A stretch of 64,000 bases of DNA from Macrothele yani (GCA_039090855.1 CM077025.1:94158489-94222488), one strand, 5' to 3'. Positions 1 to 10,463 are shown, numbered from the stretch's first letter. Numbers and translations are program-made. The notes: a model not told the origin generated them from the sequence alone.

Positions 1-130
1 ATTTTGGATGAAATTATCTTTCCATTGATATACAATTTTATGGTATTACTCCAAACAAAACTGGTGTTATGAGCCATCAAACCTCAAAACTACACTTTTT
101 TCAAAAGGTTTCCACAATTTTGGTCACTAC

Positions 131-630
131 TGTTGTAAAATTTTATAACGTAGTACATCTTTTCGTACTGCTAAGTTATTTTAAAACATAACCATACGAT
201 GAAAGAGTTCCTAAATTAAACCTTAACGGCCAGACGAAACATTTAAAAAACAGAAGTCAAACTTACGGAAAATATGCTTTATTTCTCCAGCACAGATGTA
301 GCATTTCACATTACAAATCGGTATCAACACTCCACATTAAACACACCACACACCAACAACGCTACGTTCCACAAAGCTCCATATTAATCGCTTCACATTA
401 ATCGCTCTTCCTAATCGCTCTGCAAGCAACTGTTTACACGTAGTTAATATTTCTCCTTCTTATCTAATAACAAGCATATGTCACGTTCATTCCACCTCAA
501 ATATGTTGCCAACAGTATTCGTTTGAGAGAAGAGATATCACGTTAAGTGTGAAGTATAACTGAGAACAAACTCAAGATTTACATAGCGAAAGAAACTAAA
601 AAGGAAAGTTAATTTAGAATATACGTCACA
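131..630 (-). repeat. LTR-like dispersed repeat, copy 1
   Basis: On the minus strand this roughly 500 bp block begins TGTGACGTATATTC and matches the plus-strand repeat at 38324-38825 along its whole length with indels and substitutions. Shared landmarks include the GGCCAGACGAAAC segment near 228 and the GTTGCCAACAGTATTCG segment near 504. The TGT...ACA-like ends and the solo structure of the second copy suggest a long terminal repeat. No matching target duplication is visible here and no retroviral genes lie alongside, so this is a lone, older copy. What else it could be: a non-LTR dispersed repeat. Confidence 0.55.
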
Positions 631-861
631 GTTTCCTTAAGGAATCAAGTTAATAATGTTCCTCTATAACTCAACCAAAAACGATACTTTTGTGGGCCCT
701 ATGCCTAAATATAGGCTTTGTAGAAATTTTATCCTCCGTGCTCATGTTCAGCGTTGATTTTAAAGCTGTTTTCTGTGTCCGGGTAAATGTAGAGTAGTAT
801 GAACTTGACTTTTTATGTGAACCTTATGATTATGATCCTAGATTGGGAGCCCTAAGTGCTG

Positions 862-942
862 AAGAACGGATGATTTAAATTAGGTGAAAAGGCCTAAACC
901 GATGGCTTGGGACTTTTCACCTAATTTAAATCATCCGTTCTT
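862..942. repeat. Perfect hairpin, 30-bp arms
   Basis: The arm at 862-891 is the exact reverse complement of 913-942, separated by a 21-base loop. The arm contains TTAAATTAGGTGAAAAG, which resembles the GGTGAAATGAAC unit of the minisatellite just downstream. No coding content. It is one of a series of snap-back structures in this window. Confidence 0.9.
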
Positions 943-1093
943 ATTATTTTTGTTTTAAAATTAATTCCTTGCGTTCTTCGTGACACGGAAAAACCAAAAG
1001 TGCAATTTGAGTATGATCCCCTAAAGTTTCAGTGGTCTGTCTTCCGAACGGGCACCACTCTTCAGCAGATCCTGTAATGAAATTCAAAGTTTT

Positions 1094-1815
1094 CGGTAAA
1101 CTGACCCTTCGATGAAATGACGTTTCGGTGAAATGAACTTTTAGGTGAAGAGACCTTTCGGTGAAATGAACTTTTCGATCAAGTGACCCTTCGATGAAAT
1201 GGCCTTTCAATGAAATGAACTTTTAGGTAAAGAGACCTTTCGGTGAAATGAACTTTTCGATCAAGTGACTCTTGGATTAAGTGACCTTTCGATGAAATGA
1301 ACTTTTAGGTAAGGAGACCTTTCGGTGAAATGAACTTTTCGATCAAGTGACTATTCGATGAAATGAACTTTTAGGTAAAGATACCTTTCTGTGAAATGAA
1401 CTATTCGATCAAGTGGCCCATCGATGAAATGACCTTTCGATGAATTGAACTTTTAGGTAAAGATACCTTTCGGTGAAATGAACTTTTCGATCAAGTGACC
1501 CTTCGATGAAATGAACTTTTAGGAAAGAGATCTTTCGGTGAAATGAACTTTTCGATCAAGTGACCCTTCGATGAAATGAACTTTTAGGAAAGAGATCTTT
1601 CGGTGAAATGAACTTTTAGATCAGTGACCCTTCGATGAAATGACCTTTCGATGAAATGAACTTTTAAATAAAGAGACCTTTCGGTGAAATGTACCTTTCG
1701 ATCAAGTGACTTTTCGGTGAAATGAACGTTTCGGTCAAGTGATCTTTCGGCGAAACAATCTTTTTGGTGAAGTGATTTTCGGTCAAACCTTCGGTGAAAT
1801 AATCGTCGTGCAAAT
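1094..1815. repeat. Minisatellite with 66-bp higher-order unit
   Basis: About 720 bp of tandem repeats built from 16-17 bp units close to CTTTCGGTGAAATGAAC. Four units of alternating type (TTTTAGGTAAAGAGAC, CTTTCGGTGAAATGAA, CTTTTCGATCAAGTGAC, CCTTCGATGAAATGAA) form a higher-order unit of roughly 66 bp. The open frames read across it on the minus strand (repeated FTERSLDRKVH-like peptides) are translations of the repeat, not genes. Later copies after about 1700 are more degenerate. Confidence 0.9.
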
Positions 1816-1879
1816 GAACCAGACCCGTTGTACAAGGCTTATCCCAAAACGACTGAGAACGTTTTTATAAAACGTATGC

Positions 1880-2530
1880 AAACCTTAATTATCAAAAGGT
1901 TATCTTTTTCGAAATACTGTCCATTGTATCGAATACAGGTGTTCTAACGTTCCTCCCACTTTTGGAATGTCTTCTGGAATTCTTCTTCTGAAACGCTGTT
2001 GAAGCAGTCCTGCGCAATTGTAAAAAGTTATTGATCAGTTTCAAATTGTCGTCCCCGTAATGTCCTTTTTTTAAAATGGGGAACAGCCAGAAGTCACATG
2101 GTGATAAGTCTGGGCTATACGCAGGTTCAAGCTTCACTTAACATTCATTTTCTCCGAATAAGAGACGACAGAACTGGGCATGTGCGGCCTTGAGTTGAGC
2201 CGCACATGAAAAGAAATAGGGAACCCAAGTTGAACAAACTCGTTTCATGCTCAATCTCTCGCTTAAAATTCAGTGAATTGATTATTTTGAAATGTGAGCA
2301 ATATCTTCGACATCTCTAATTAATAGGTTGTCTATCTTCCAATATGATAACACCTGTTGTATTGATGTTTACCTCTTAACACACGTTGAAGGTCTTCCTC
2401 CATGCGTGATTAAAGCCGCCGACTCACGACCATCCATAAATTCTTTATGCCATCTGTAAATTGTCGATTATCTCAGACACTCATCTCTATCAGCCTCTTG
2501 CATGAAACGGAAAGCCGACAGAAAACTTTA
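1880..2530 (-). pseudogene. Mariner-type transposase relic
   Basis: Reading the minus strand, 2400-2480 encodes a helix-turn-helix linker stretch (KEFMDGRESAALITHGGRPST) typical of mariner transposases, and 2085-2130 encodes YSPDLSPCDFWLFP, the third catalytic-aspartate motif of mariner elements. The middle of the protein, including the first two catalytic aspartates, is missing or unreadable, and several stops and shifts intervene. It is an old, internally deleted copy with no function expected. Confidence 0.8.
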
Positions 2531-2994
2531 ATGACGCATCTTTATTCCTCTTTTACATCCATTTTTTCGAAAAATCACAGCCCGAAAGCACTTGTTAGGG
2601 GTTCACGAAACAACGCTTATTAAACTGCGGACTACCGAAGACGAATGCGTGATAAACAGGTGTTTCCGGTTGCTATGGTTACTACATCGACTACCGTTTT
2701 TTCGATAAACGTGCCAAGGTCGTCGAACGTTGTGTTGCACGTCTTTTATAAAAATATTCTCAAAAGTATGGGACAATCTATGCACGTACCTACACCAAGT
2801 ATTTCACTGCGAAAAATTAAAGACAAAGAGTTCACTAATAAAGTTCGCAGACATGTAAACAACTTTAAATCAGAGGAATAGAAAAACTTTGATAGGATTT
2901 GAGGCATAATTAAGTGGACCTAAATTTGTTTCTCTTTGGTATTATTTCTCCGAACTGCAACGTGCTGATTTCCAATTTGACAAAATTTTAAGCA
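2531..2994. other. No recognisable gene
   Basis: AT-rich sequence with two small overlapping open frames on opposite strands near 2600-2880. Neither resembles a known protein. The stretch may include the 5' flank of the mariner relic to the left. Confidence 0.4.
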
Positions 2995-3443
2995 TTAAGG
3001 TTGACTTCAAGTAATTTCGTTTCCTGTACTTCCAATGGAAAAAACATCTGTACACCTTTTTTTCACTATTTATGCGTTCCCAAAGAAGAAAATTTGAACA
3101 TCGATTAAAATAGCTTCATTTTATAACTTGGAATACTTAATATTTTCTAAAGCTTAACCATAATTATATTAAAAATCAATAACTTTTTCTTTTGGTGGTG
3201 TTCAAACCAGAAAAAAGATGGTGTGACCTGTATTTTGATGGCATCAGTAGACAAATAAATGTTGGATTGAATAATTATGGTTATATTTTAGAAAATATTA
3301 AGTATTCCAAGTTATAATATGAAGCTATTTTTAATCGATGTTCAAATTTCCATCCTTGGGAACACACTAATTGTGAAGAAACTATGTACAGATGTTTTTC
3401 CATTTAAAGTATAGGAAGCAAAATTACTTGACGTCCACCTTAA
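2995..3443. mobile_element. Fold-back MITE flanked by TTAA, copy 1
   Basis: A 449-bp non-coding element whose two halves are inverted copies of each other over roughly 150-170 bp (ends GGTTGACTTCAAGTAATTTC and its complement). It is bounded by TTAA at 2995-2998 and 3440-3443. TTAA target duplication is the hallmark of the piggyBac superfamily, so this is probably a non-autonomous piggyBac-type MITE. A second copy lies at 10585-11022. No transposase for it is in the window. Confidence 0.75.
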
Positions 3444-3904
3444 AACCACAACATTCGTCTCCCATCTAAATCATTTGCATACTTGCAGTTCAGTGTGGAG
3501 TTAAAGAAAATCTAGAGATCTGAAGAACTGTGACACTGAAATCTTTTCCACTACCATGTTTTTCTTTTCGTCGTATTATAAACATATATATATTTGTGAC
3601 GCATACCGCTGAATAGCATTCTTTTCTGATTTTCTGTTTTCTTATCTAAATTTAATTACTTCTTGGTGAAAGGTTTTACCATTGAACGACACATTTGTTC
3701 CCAGAATAGCGTTTACAATTCAATTTGGAAACGCTCAGAGTGAGTCATAGGAGGATGACATTTCCAACATTGAGTGAAGTAATTTCCAGATTGTGGAGGT
3801 TGTGGAGTTTTCTGGTTTTTAAAGGTGAAGTTTTTCTGGGTTGATTACGAGTAGATTGTTGAATGTTGAGATTGTTAAACGACGATATGAAGCTTGATGA
3901 GTTA
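3444..3904. other. No recognisable gene
   Basis: AT-rich spacer between the MITE and the Tc1 transposon. I see no coding motif, tandem array or inverted repeat of note. Confidence 0.5.
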
Positions 3905-5458
3905 TACACTGGTGCGCAAAAATTAAGGACGAAGAGGAAAAATTCGCATAATAGCGGAACGAGCAGGAAGAACGGACCGAAAGACCACTCAGGTGATAAA
4001 CTAGGGTCCGGTACGGTAGGGCATGCGCATATACAGCATGACGTAGCGGGGGGAGTGTAGGAAGGGTATAAAGCAACAAGGGCGGTGTACGCTCAGAAAT
4101 TCGGTGAAAGCTATTGCACGGTGTAAATCGGTTTGAACGACGTCGAGTTGCTGCCACCGTGTGATATGGCCAACAGGGAATTCAGTACACTACATCTGGA
4201 TGACTTTACCCGGGGTCGCGTCATTGGGAAGTTGGAAGAAGTTCGAAGTGCGACTAGTGTGGCCGCGGAGTTCGGGATCGCTGACAGCATCGTTGCACGA
4301 GCTTGGAGAGCATTTCAACAGACAAGAACAGCTGTCCGAGAGTTTAGCAGTGGTCGTCCACGAGCAACCACGGCGGCGGACGACCGGTATATTTTCCTAC
4401 AGGCGAGAAGAGACAAACGGCAGACAGCGGGAGAAATCGCAAGGCACATGCAACAGACAACTGGACGTCCGTTATCGCGTTTTACCTTGGTCAGGAGGCT
4501 GCACAAAGGTGGTCTATTTGCACGACGACCAGTACGGTGTCAGCCATTAACTCCTGCTCATCGCAGACGGCGGTTTCTGTCATGCAAGGAACACAAGAAC
4601 TGGACACATCAGCAATGGGGTCGAGTTCTCTTTACGGATGAGAGCCGATTTAGTCTGAAGAGCGATTCTGGATGTACACACATCTGGAGAGAGCAGGGAA
4701 CACGCAATCACACCTCCAACATCATCGAAAGCGCCCGGTTTGGAGGTGGCGGAGTTCTCGTTTGGGGCGGTATCATGCTTGGTAGCCGTACTTATCTCTA
4801 CATCTTCCAAGGAGGTTCAGCCACTGGTGTCCGCTATTGTACCGAGGTTCTCCTGCCTCACGTGCGTCTGTTTAGAGGTGATGCAGGACCTGAATTCCTG
4901 TTCATGGACGACAACGCTACACCTCATCGTACAGTGGCTGTCGCAGAGCTGTTGGAAAGTGAAGATATTGAACGCATGGATATGCCAGCAAGGTCCCCGG
5001 ACCTAAATCCAATTGAACACGTGTGGGACCTTCTCGGGAGACGCTTGGCAGCACGTGACCAGCCGCTAGCAACGTTTCCGCAGCTGCGATTGGCGCTACA
5101 AGAGGAATGGGCCACGATGCCTCAACAGCTCCCTGACAACCTCGTCCTCAGCATGGACATACGTTGTAAATCCTGCAACGCCGTCAGGGGTGATCATATC
5201 CCCTATTAAAGACCGGAGTGTTCTTGGCAGCTGCCTGTCACATGGACGTTTCTGCCTTCTGTCCAGTTGTGCTCGAAGCTACCTTTTCAATAAAGTGCCT
5301 TTGTATCCTTTGGAGTCCTTGTTTGGACGGTTTGCTCATTTCTCCCATATTGTTACATCTTGGGGGTCTTATGGTATGATTTAAGTCGATGTGGAGCACT
5401 TCTGCACGACGCCAGATTCGAAAAACCGTCTCGTCCTTAATTTTTGCACGCCAGTGTA
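3905..5458 (+). mobile_element. Complete Tc1-like transposon (family A)
   Basis: A 1.55-kb element with inverted terminal repeats CACTGGTGCGCAAAAATTAA on the left and the complementary GTCCTTAATTTTTGCACGCC on the right, each bordered by TA, the Tc1/mariner target site. It contains one uninterrupted transposase gene. A degraded copy of the same family, in the opposite orientation, is at 22172-23522. Complete ends plus an open gene make this the best candidate in the window for a recently mobile element. Confidence 0.92.
4133..5209 (+). CDS. Tc1-like transposase, apparently intact
   Basis: A DDE-type transposase that would cut and paste its own element in the nucleus. The frame is 358 codons; the methionine at 4166 (MANREFSTLHLDDFTRG) gives about 347 residues, nearer the Tc1 norm and at the usual N-terminal motif. 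Paired helix-turn-helix DNA-binding domains cover roughly the first 120 residues, including a GRPR hinge. Catalytic motifs are LFTDES, FMDDNATPH and SPDLNPIEHVWD; the last D and the E are 34 residues apart, giving DD34E. No stops or frameshifts. Whether it is active cannot be judged from sequence. Confidence 0.93.
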   Translation: MNDVELLPPCDMANREFSTLHLDDFTRGRVIGKLEEVRSATSVAAEFGIADSIVARAWRAFQQTRTAVREFSSGRPRATTAADDRYIFLQARRDKRQTAGEIARHMQQTTGRPLSRFTLVRRLHKGGLFARRPVRCQPLTPAHRRRRFLSCKEHKNWTHQQWGRVLFTDESRFSLKSDSGCTHIWREQGTRNHTSNIIESARFGGGGVLVWGGIMLGSRTYLYIFQGGSATGVRYCTEVLLPHVRLFRGDAGPEFLFMDDNATPHRTVAVAELLESEDIERMDMPARSPDLNPIEHVWDLLGRRLAARDQPLATFPQLRLALQEEWATMPQQLPDNLVLSMDIRCKSCNAVRGDHIPY

Positions 5459-5651
5459 TATGATCGACTATTGCTTTCATTGGATTAAGTTCTGTGTGGG
5501 GACCTGAGGGTCAAGTGTTATCAGTGGATTTGAAATTTCAATGAGCGAAATATCAAACACGTTGGATATGGCACGCAAGTGTCTTATCTTTCATGCTGAT
5601 TCTTATCTCTGACTGTTACTAGTTAATTCGTTATTCAGAATTTGACTAAAC

Positions 5652-6660
5652 ACCAAAGAGCCAAAACATTACAGCCACCTCTCTAATATCATATTGGTCT
5701 TCCACGTGCTGAACGGGGCGAAGCATGAACGCTACTCTATTTCTAAAGCTGAGTTGTGGAATCTAGTGTTAACACGTTATCAGCGGATCCTTTAATTCTT
5801 GTGAGTTACCTGGTTGAGGCGCAGCAGATCGGATTTGCTGTTCCAATGCAAAATACAGATGCTCTGTCGGATTGGTGTCTGAGGAATTTGTAGCCCAGGG
5901 CAGTACCTGGAGATATTCCTCACTTTCCACTAACCATTCTAGAACAGTCCAGGCAGCGTGGCGTTACGCATTACCTTTAAGCGAAGGCAATACTAAAGGG
6001 GAATTTTTTTTTGATTGGAGGTTTAACGACCACCGTGAGCAACTCAATGGGCTATAAGCAGTCGCCCGTCCCTAATTTAGGGTCACTGGTACTAAAGGGG
6101 AATACCGTTGGTATGAAAAGATGCACCTGGTCTGCAATAATGTTTAGGTATGTGGTATGTTTAGGTATCCAGCAGAACAGTGCCCAAACCATTGCACTTC
6201 TTTCACCGGCTTGTTTCTGTCCAACAGAGAATCCTTGTGCCAACACATCCCTACGTAAACGGCGCACACCTACACGGGAGTCCACGTGGTTCAAAAGGCA
6301 ACGAGATTCATCGGACCAGACAATTTTTCTGCAATCATTCAAGTTCCAGGTTTAATGCCCTCGTGCTCATTGTAGGCGATTTCGGCAGTGCGCCGAGGAT
6401 AGCGCTGGCACTTGGAGCGGCCTGGTAGCCCCATTTTTAATACGGTTAGATGTACTGTGTGTTGTGACGTATTACTTCCGTCATCAGCATTCAAGTTGTC
6501 TGCGAGTTGCACTACAGTATCCTTTCAGTTGGCTCGTAACATACGGGATAGACTTCGCTCATCTCTTGCATCGATGAGCCGTGATTGGCCCACACCTTTC
6601 CTGTGGTTCGTGGTTTTCCATCCTCGGATCACTTTTTGAATGTAGTACCCACGGTTAACC
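5652..6660 (-). pseudogene. Degraded Tc1-like transposon (family B)
   Basis: A possible terminal repeat near 5652 (CCAAAGAGCCAAAACATTAC) resembles Tc1-type ends. On the minus strand 6110-6342 encodes KIVWSDESRCLLNHVDSRVG and an AGERSAMVWALFCW stretch, the first catalytic aspartate region of Tc1 transposases. Upstream, 6370-6620 keeps scattered pieces of the DNA-binding domain in different frames. The catalytic second half is lost. A short SINE tail interrupts the gene at 6005-6090. The same transposase subfamily recurs at 37644-38930. Confidence 0.75.
6005..6090 (-). mobile_element. 5'-truncated SINE-1 copy with 14-bp target duplication
   Basis: Only the tail of the tRNA-derived SINE-1 family is present, from its poly-A end (poly-T on the plus strand) through the CTAATTTAGGG block. 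It is flanked by a perfect 14-bp duplication, TACTAAAGGGGAAT, at 5991-6004 and 6090-6103. This structure is what target-primed reverse transcription produces when copying stops early. It sits inside the Tc1 family B relic and is therefore younger. Confidence 0.92.
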
Positions 6661-7190
6661 CTGAGAATCACACAGCCGTTTACATTTTTTAAATGCTCCG
6701 ATTCGGTCGTCTGGTCACTACAATATCGCTTTTCTCAAACTCGCTTAACTCTTTAACGACCATAACGCCCGTACTTACAAACGACCATATCCACTTGAAA
6801 CTCCTGTCTAGAGTGAGTCCGATTTCCTACCCTTACCTGTTCTTCAAATTTGCATAATCTATGAGGGATCAGCAGGAGTCACCGTCAATCACCATTGTTG
6901 TTACTAAACAAAGAAGCGAAACAGCAGACAGTTTTGGGCGTTATGGTGTTTAGAGTGGTACCAGAATTTAGAATCATGGTCGTTAAAGGGTTAAGTACCC
7001 TGCATTTTCCACCTAAACAACAAGAACAACACTGATTATTAGAACTCAGTAACAGGTGTTAGTCATATCGTTTCATGACCTTCACTAGCGCCGTTGTTTA
7101 CCTGCTGTTGCTCCGATTTGACAATAGACGCGCAACGGGGCTCTTAACAAAAGTTATCCACACTGCCCATTTTTGAGAACAGTGTGAAGT
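6661..7190. other. No recognisable gene
   Basis: Mixed-composition spacer. I see no protein motif or repeat structure I can name. Parts may be outer pieces of neighbouring transposon relics. Confidence 0.4.
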
Positions 7191-7199
7191 ATCGGAGAA

Positions 7200-7570
7200 A
7201 ACGTACCTTATTTCCGTTCAATGTATTCCCCTCCGCTGCTAATGACAGCTTGCCAACGGTGAGGTACGTCCTGGATGGTCCGTAGTACGCCATCTTTGTT
7301 CAGCTGCCGTGTTACTCGGGTCTCGTGCAATGACAGTTCCTCCAGGGATTCGTAGCTGATGCCACAGAGCCAAATTTTTTAACTTTGAGAAAAATTCAAA
7401 GTCGGGTGGACTGAGATCAGGGCTGTATGTTGGGTGGGATAAAGTTTCCTAGCCATATTTCAACAAAAGTTCGCATAACGACGCTCACACAATGCGTTGT
7501 CATGCAGCAAGATCGCTCCCGCTTCCAAAACGTTGGGGCGATTTTGACGAATCATCGGTCTCAACGTTGT
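7200..7570 (-). pseudogene. Mariner-like transposase relic, C-terminal part
   Basis: On the minus strand 7376-7440 encodes SHPTYSPDLSPPDFEFFSKL, the third catalytic-aspartate motif of mariner transposases. About 7500-7535 encodes ILLHDNA, the second catalytic motif, and 7205-7370 in another frame encodes a C-terminal stretch ending DVPHRWQAVISSGGEYIERK. At least one frameshift separates these pieces and the N-terminal half was not found, although the relic may extend to about 7950. Confidence 0.8.
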
Positions 7571-8059
7571 CCTCAGCCAGAAATTGTGCTTCAATCAAGA
7601 GTTCCTTCCTCACAAATTTCGTGCAAAACAGTGTGGATCTGTGTCGGAGTGTTCCTCCTACAGAGTTTCTATTTGCACGTACAAGCGCTAATCTAACACC
7701 GTGAATCGACCTGAGGAGCTGCACGCTTCCATTTCCATACCCTCCCACGTTCACCTAGCAAATGATAGCTCGTCGTTCTGACACCACTGCGTTGCTGAGA
7801 GTGTGACCTTGACAGGATGGAATCATTTTCCAGATTGCATCAACCGCTTCGGTTTTAGATTAACGTGGACAGAACTTTTCATATCACCCTCGTAGTCATG
7901 ATATTTTGACTCTCGGGTGTGTGTTCCACGAAGTTCTCTCTATTAACATTTAGGTAAGAAATAAGTTAAGCAAATTAAACATACGGTTGCAATAAGTTTA
8001 AATTACAGCAAACAACAAGCGTAAAACTCCTTTGTTCCTCTAACATATTTTGAAGCGGT

Positions 8060-8245
8060 CCGTCTCCGTGGCGCAGTGGTCTGAGCGCTGGCTTTTGATC
8101 ATTCTTCTGGGATCGGCCCGGGCTCGTATCCTGGATGAAGCGTGGGTGGTGTGTTGCCTTGAAGGCACTTACTCTCTCTTCACTGGAGCCAATGGTCCTA
8201 AATCAGGGACGGGCCATTATTAAAATCCTATAGGGTTGCTCACGG
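8060..8245 (+). mobile_element. SINE-1 (tRNA-derived), near full length
   Basis: The head CCGTGGCGCAGTGGTCTGAG contains a Pol III A box and a diverged B box follows about 45 bases later, showing descent from a tRNA. The body includes the CTAAATCAGGGACGGG block and the tail TTGCTCACGGTGGTTGTT. Instead of poly-A it runs straight into a CAT trinucleotide repeat that is the 3' end of an RTE fragment, so the RTE probably inserted in the SINE tail. Confidence 0.85.
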
Positions 8246-8764
8246 TGGTTGTTCATCATCATCATCATTGTCAACCATTATCAATCCACTGCTGGACGAA
8301 GGTCGCCCCAAGTTTCATCCACAACAGTCTGCCTTGTGCCAGTCTCCTGCATGCCACTCCCGCATACTTTCGAATTTCATCCACCCATCTCCCATGTGGT
8401 CTTCTTTTGGGTCTTTTCCAGTCCCTTGGAATCCAATCTAAAATTTCGGCTGTCCATCGATGGCATGTCCTTCTGGCAGTATGCCCAGCCCATTGCCATT
8501 TCAGGGATTTAACTCTGATCATGATGTCTTCCACTCTTGTCATTTTTCTGACCACGAGTGACTCTTCTTATCTCTCCTGGTTACACCAAGCATGCACCTT
8601 TCCATGCTTCTTTGGGTTCTCTGCAGCCTTTGTATGTCTCTTTTAGTTAAGGTCCACGTCTCTGCACCATACGTAAGCACTGGAAGGATGCATTCATCAA
8701 ACACTTTTCTTTTAAGACATAATGGCATATTGCTCTTGAAAATTATGCTGTTTCTTCCAAAATC
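8246..8764 (-). pseudogene. RTE-type LINE, 5'-truncated fragment
   Basis: On the minus strand the end of an RTE reverse transcriptase is readable: PLCLKRKVFDECILPVLTYGAETWTLTKRDIQRLQRTQ at 8610-8728, then RVKSLKWQWAGHTARRT and HGRWVDEIRKYAGV in another frame at 8271-8555. The 3' end is a (TGA)n tract, typical of RTE. It is cut off at 8764, exactly where a palindrome begins. It is closely related to the longer copy at 54694-57933. Confidence 0.88.
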
Positions 8765-8765
8765 A

Positions 8766-8882
8766 CACCTATTTCATTTAGTAGATTTGTTTTTCATTTT
8801 GGGGAGTTTACCAACCACCGGTTGCTCACGGCGGTTGGTAACTCCCTAAAATGAAAAACAAATCTATTAAATGAAATAGGTG
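8766..8882. repeat. Long palindrome centred on a SINE tail
   Basis: The arm at 8766-8819 is nearly the complement of 8831-8882, with a loop of about ten bases. The right arm, GGTTGCTCACGGCGGTTGG, is the SINE-1 tail, so the left arm is an inverted duplicate of a SINE end and its flank. Confidence 0.88.
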
Positions 8883-9723
8883 AAGTGTTGCTATCTTGTC
8901 AGCAAATTGTACTCACGATCAATGATCCGTATTCAGTTCCATCGGAATGCATCCTGCTTCTGACCTCATTTGTAAATTTTTATTATAATTAATGGAATAT
9001 TCCAAATTTTTTTCGTATATGTCAGAATCGTTTCTTCCTTAGGCATCATATGCTCTCCTGAAGACAATCAGAAATGTAGAATTCAATATTTACTTATGTA
9101 GATGCACTAAAAATCGATTTGTTTTTCTCCTGTACGGCATAAATTTCTCCAAAAATGAAGTCATCTTGCTGAAAACTTTAATAATGTTCATGGTCTTTCT
9201 TCATTCGCATCTGACAGTTCCACACCGTTTTGAGTGCTTCAATGTAAATGAATGTTTTCCCTAAGGGAAGGGGAACAAAGTAATGAGACAGCCAGTTCTG
9301 TTTTCCTTCTAACATCAGATCAATTATTTAACAGAACATTTCAGTTATATGAGACATTCGATGCATATCAGTTTATTTCCAGGACGGAGGGAAATGGAAG
9401 AAGTCAGGCGAAATGCTTTATTAACGGTTCATTCTGGTGTGCTAAATTACACAATAGCTATAAGGCTGAAGTTTTTGTTCCCAGTCATCGCTTTTGAGAA
9501 AAAAATCATTCCGCTCTGGTACGTTCATTTCACAGTTTCATTTTGAACCTGTGAAAGCCGTTTAAGCCAAATTAAACTACAAGCGGAAAGATATGCCATT
9601 GAACAAAAAAGATGACACTGAATTTTGGTTCTAATGAGCCCATCTTTTGATTCCTTTCCAATTGAATAAATTTATCAAAATTATTCAAAGTAAACGAAAC
9701 AGGTTAGAAAAAACATTCAATAG
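8883..9723. other. No recognisable gene
   Basis: About 840 bp of AT-rich sequence. Two short overlapping open frames at 9252-9546 show no known motif, no strong start context and no neighbour support, so I do not call them. Confidence 0.45.
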
Positions 9724-10210
9724 TACACTGCCGGACAATTGCTAAGGACGGATGACAATAGCAACCATAAAATGGAAGGCAGGAAAATGTGGAAATTAGC
9801 ATAAGTGCGGGATACAGTAAGACGTGTTGTGCGTATTCAAATTTTGGATTGCCGAACTTGTTCGTAACGTCATAGCGCTGATAAGAGATATAAAGGATTT
9901 GACGCGTATTGACCGTTGTTGTACAAACGAAAAGTTGAAAGGAAAAGAATCAATGTCCCGTATTGATATCTTACGCCGGAACGCCTGCGGACGGTAATTG
10001 CATTTTTTTCACGTTTACGTATTCTGCACAAAATGGCCTGTTTGTTCCTTGAACATGGCCTTCTGGATTTCAGAGCACAATAAATTGTCTTTCTTGTAAT
10101 GTCCTGGCATTATGACATTATTTTATTTTACTTGGCATCCAACCACACTTACTTTTTTATGCGCTATATAGCCGTTTATGATCCGTCCTTAGCAATTGTC
10201 CAGCAGTGTA
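9724..10210. mobile_element. Deletion derivative of Tc1 family D
   Basis: A 487-bp element with ends CACTGCCGGACAATTGCTAA and its complement, bordered by TA. Its left 230 bp match the 5' region of the family D transposon at 62522-64000 up to the transposase start. Its right 255 bp match that element's 3' region from the last transposase codons (CCCGTATTGA) onward. The junction is near 9955, so nearly the whole gene is missing. It could move only with an outside transposase. Confidence 0.88.
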
Positions 10211-10271
10211 TATTCAAAGCAAGTAGAATATAAATTTTGAATTTGCTTGTACCACTTACTGTTCATCCATG

Positions 10272-10463
10272 GAACATCGCTCAGAAAACTTGAAAATTTC
10301 ATCGCTCTGGAGCGGGAAACGAACTTGCATCTCCCGATTTCCGTTAGAGTATGCTAAACGTTACATCACCCAGGTCAATTATCATACTCGAACAGAAATC
10401 CGGAGGTGCGGCTTTGTTTCCCGCTCCACGACAATGACAATTTCAAGTTTTCTGAGCGATGTC
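10272..10463. repeat. Palindrome containing SINE-2 sequence
   Basis: Arms at 10272-10326 and 10414-10463 are inverted copies. They carry TCTGGAGCGGGAAACGAAC, the reverse complement of a tRNA B-box region that also occurs in the SINE-2 copy at 34985-35105. The loop of about 90 bp continues tRNA-like sequence (GTATGCTAA). It looks like a second tRNA-derived SINE family folded back on itself. Confidence 0.75.

Noticed and set aside
1094..1815. CRISPR array
   Set aside because: The units are contiguous and graded in divergence, without unique spacers, and the genome is eukaryotic.
944..1835. Minus-strand open frames encoding repeated FTERSLDRKVHF-like peptides
   Set aside because: They are translations of the 66-bp minisatellite. 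The unit length and low-complexity repeats explain the open frames; no start context or domain supports a gene.
2603..2881. Opposing open frames of 60 and 78 codons
   Set aside because: Overlapping on both strands, no motif, no conservation evidence available.
4161..5115. Several other open frames overlapping the complete Tc1 transposase
   Set aside because: Out-of-frame shadows of the DD34E gene; none has an independent motif.
8249..8849. Plus-strand open frames of 85-136 codons over the RTE fragment
   Set aside because: Antisense shadows of the RTE polymerase; the same happens at 52513-53073 and 54592-55097.
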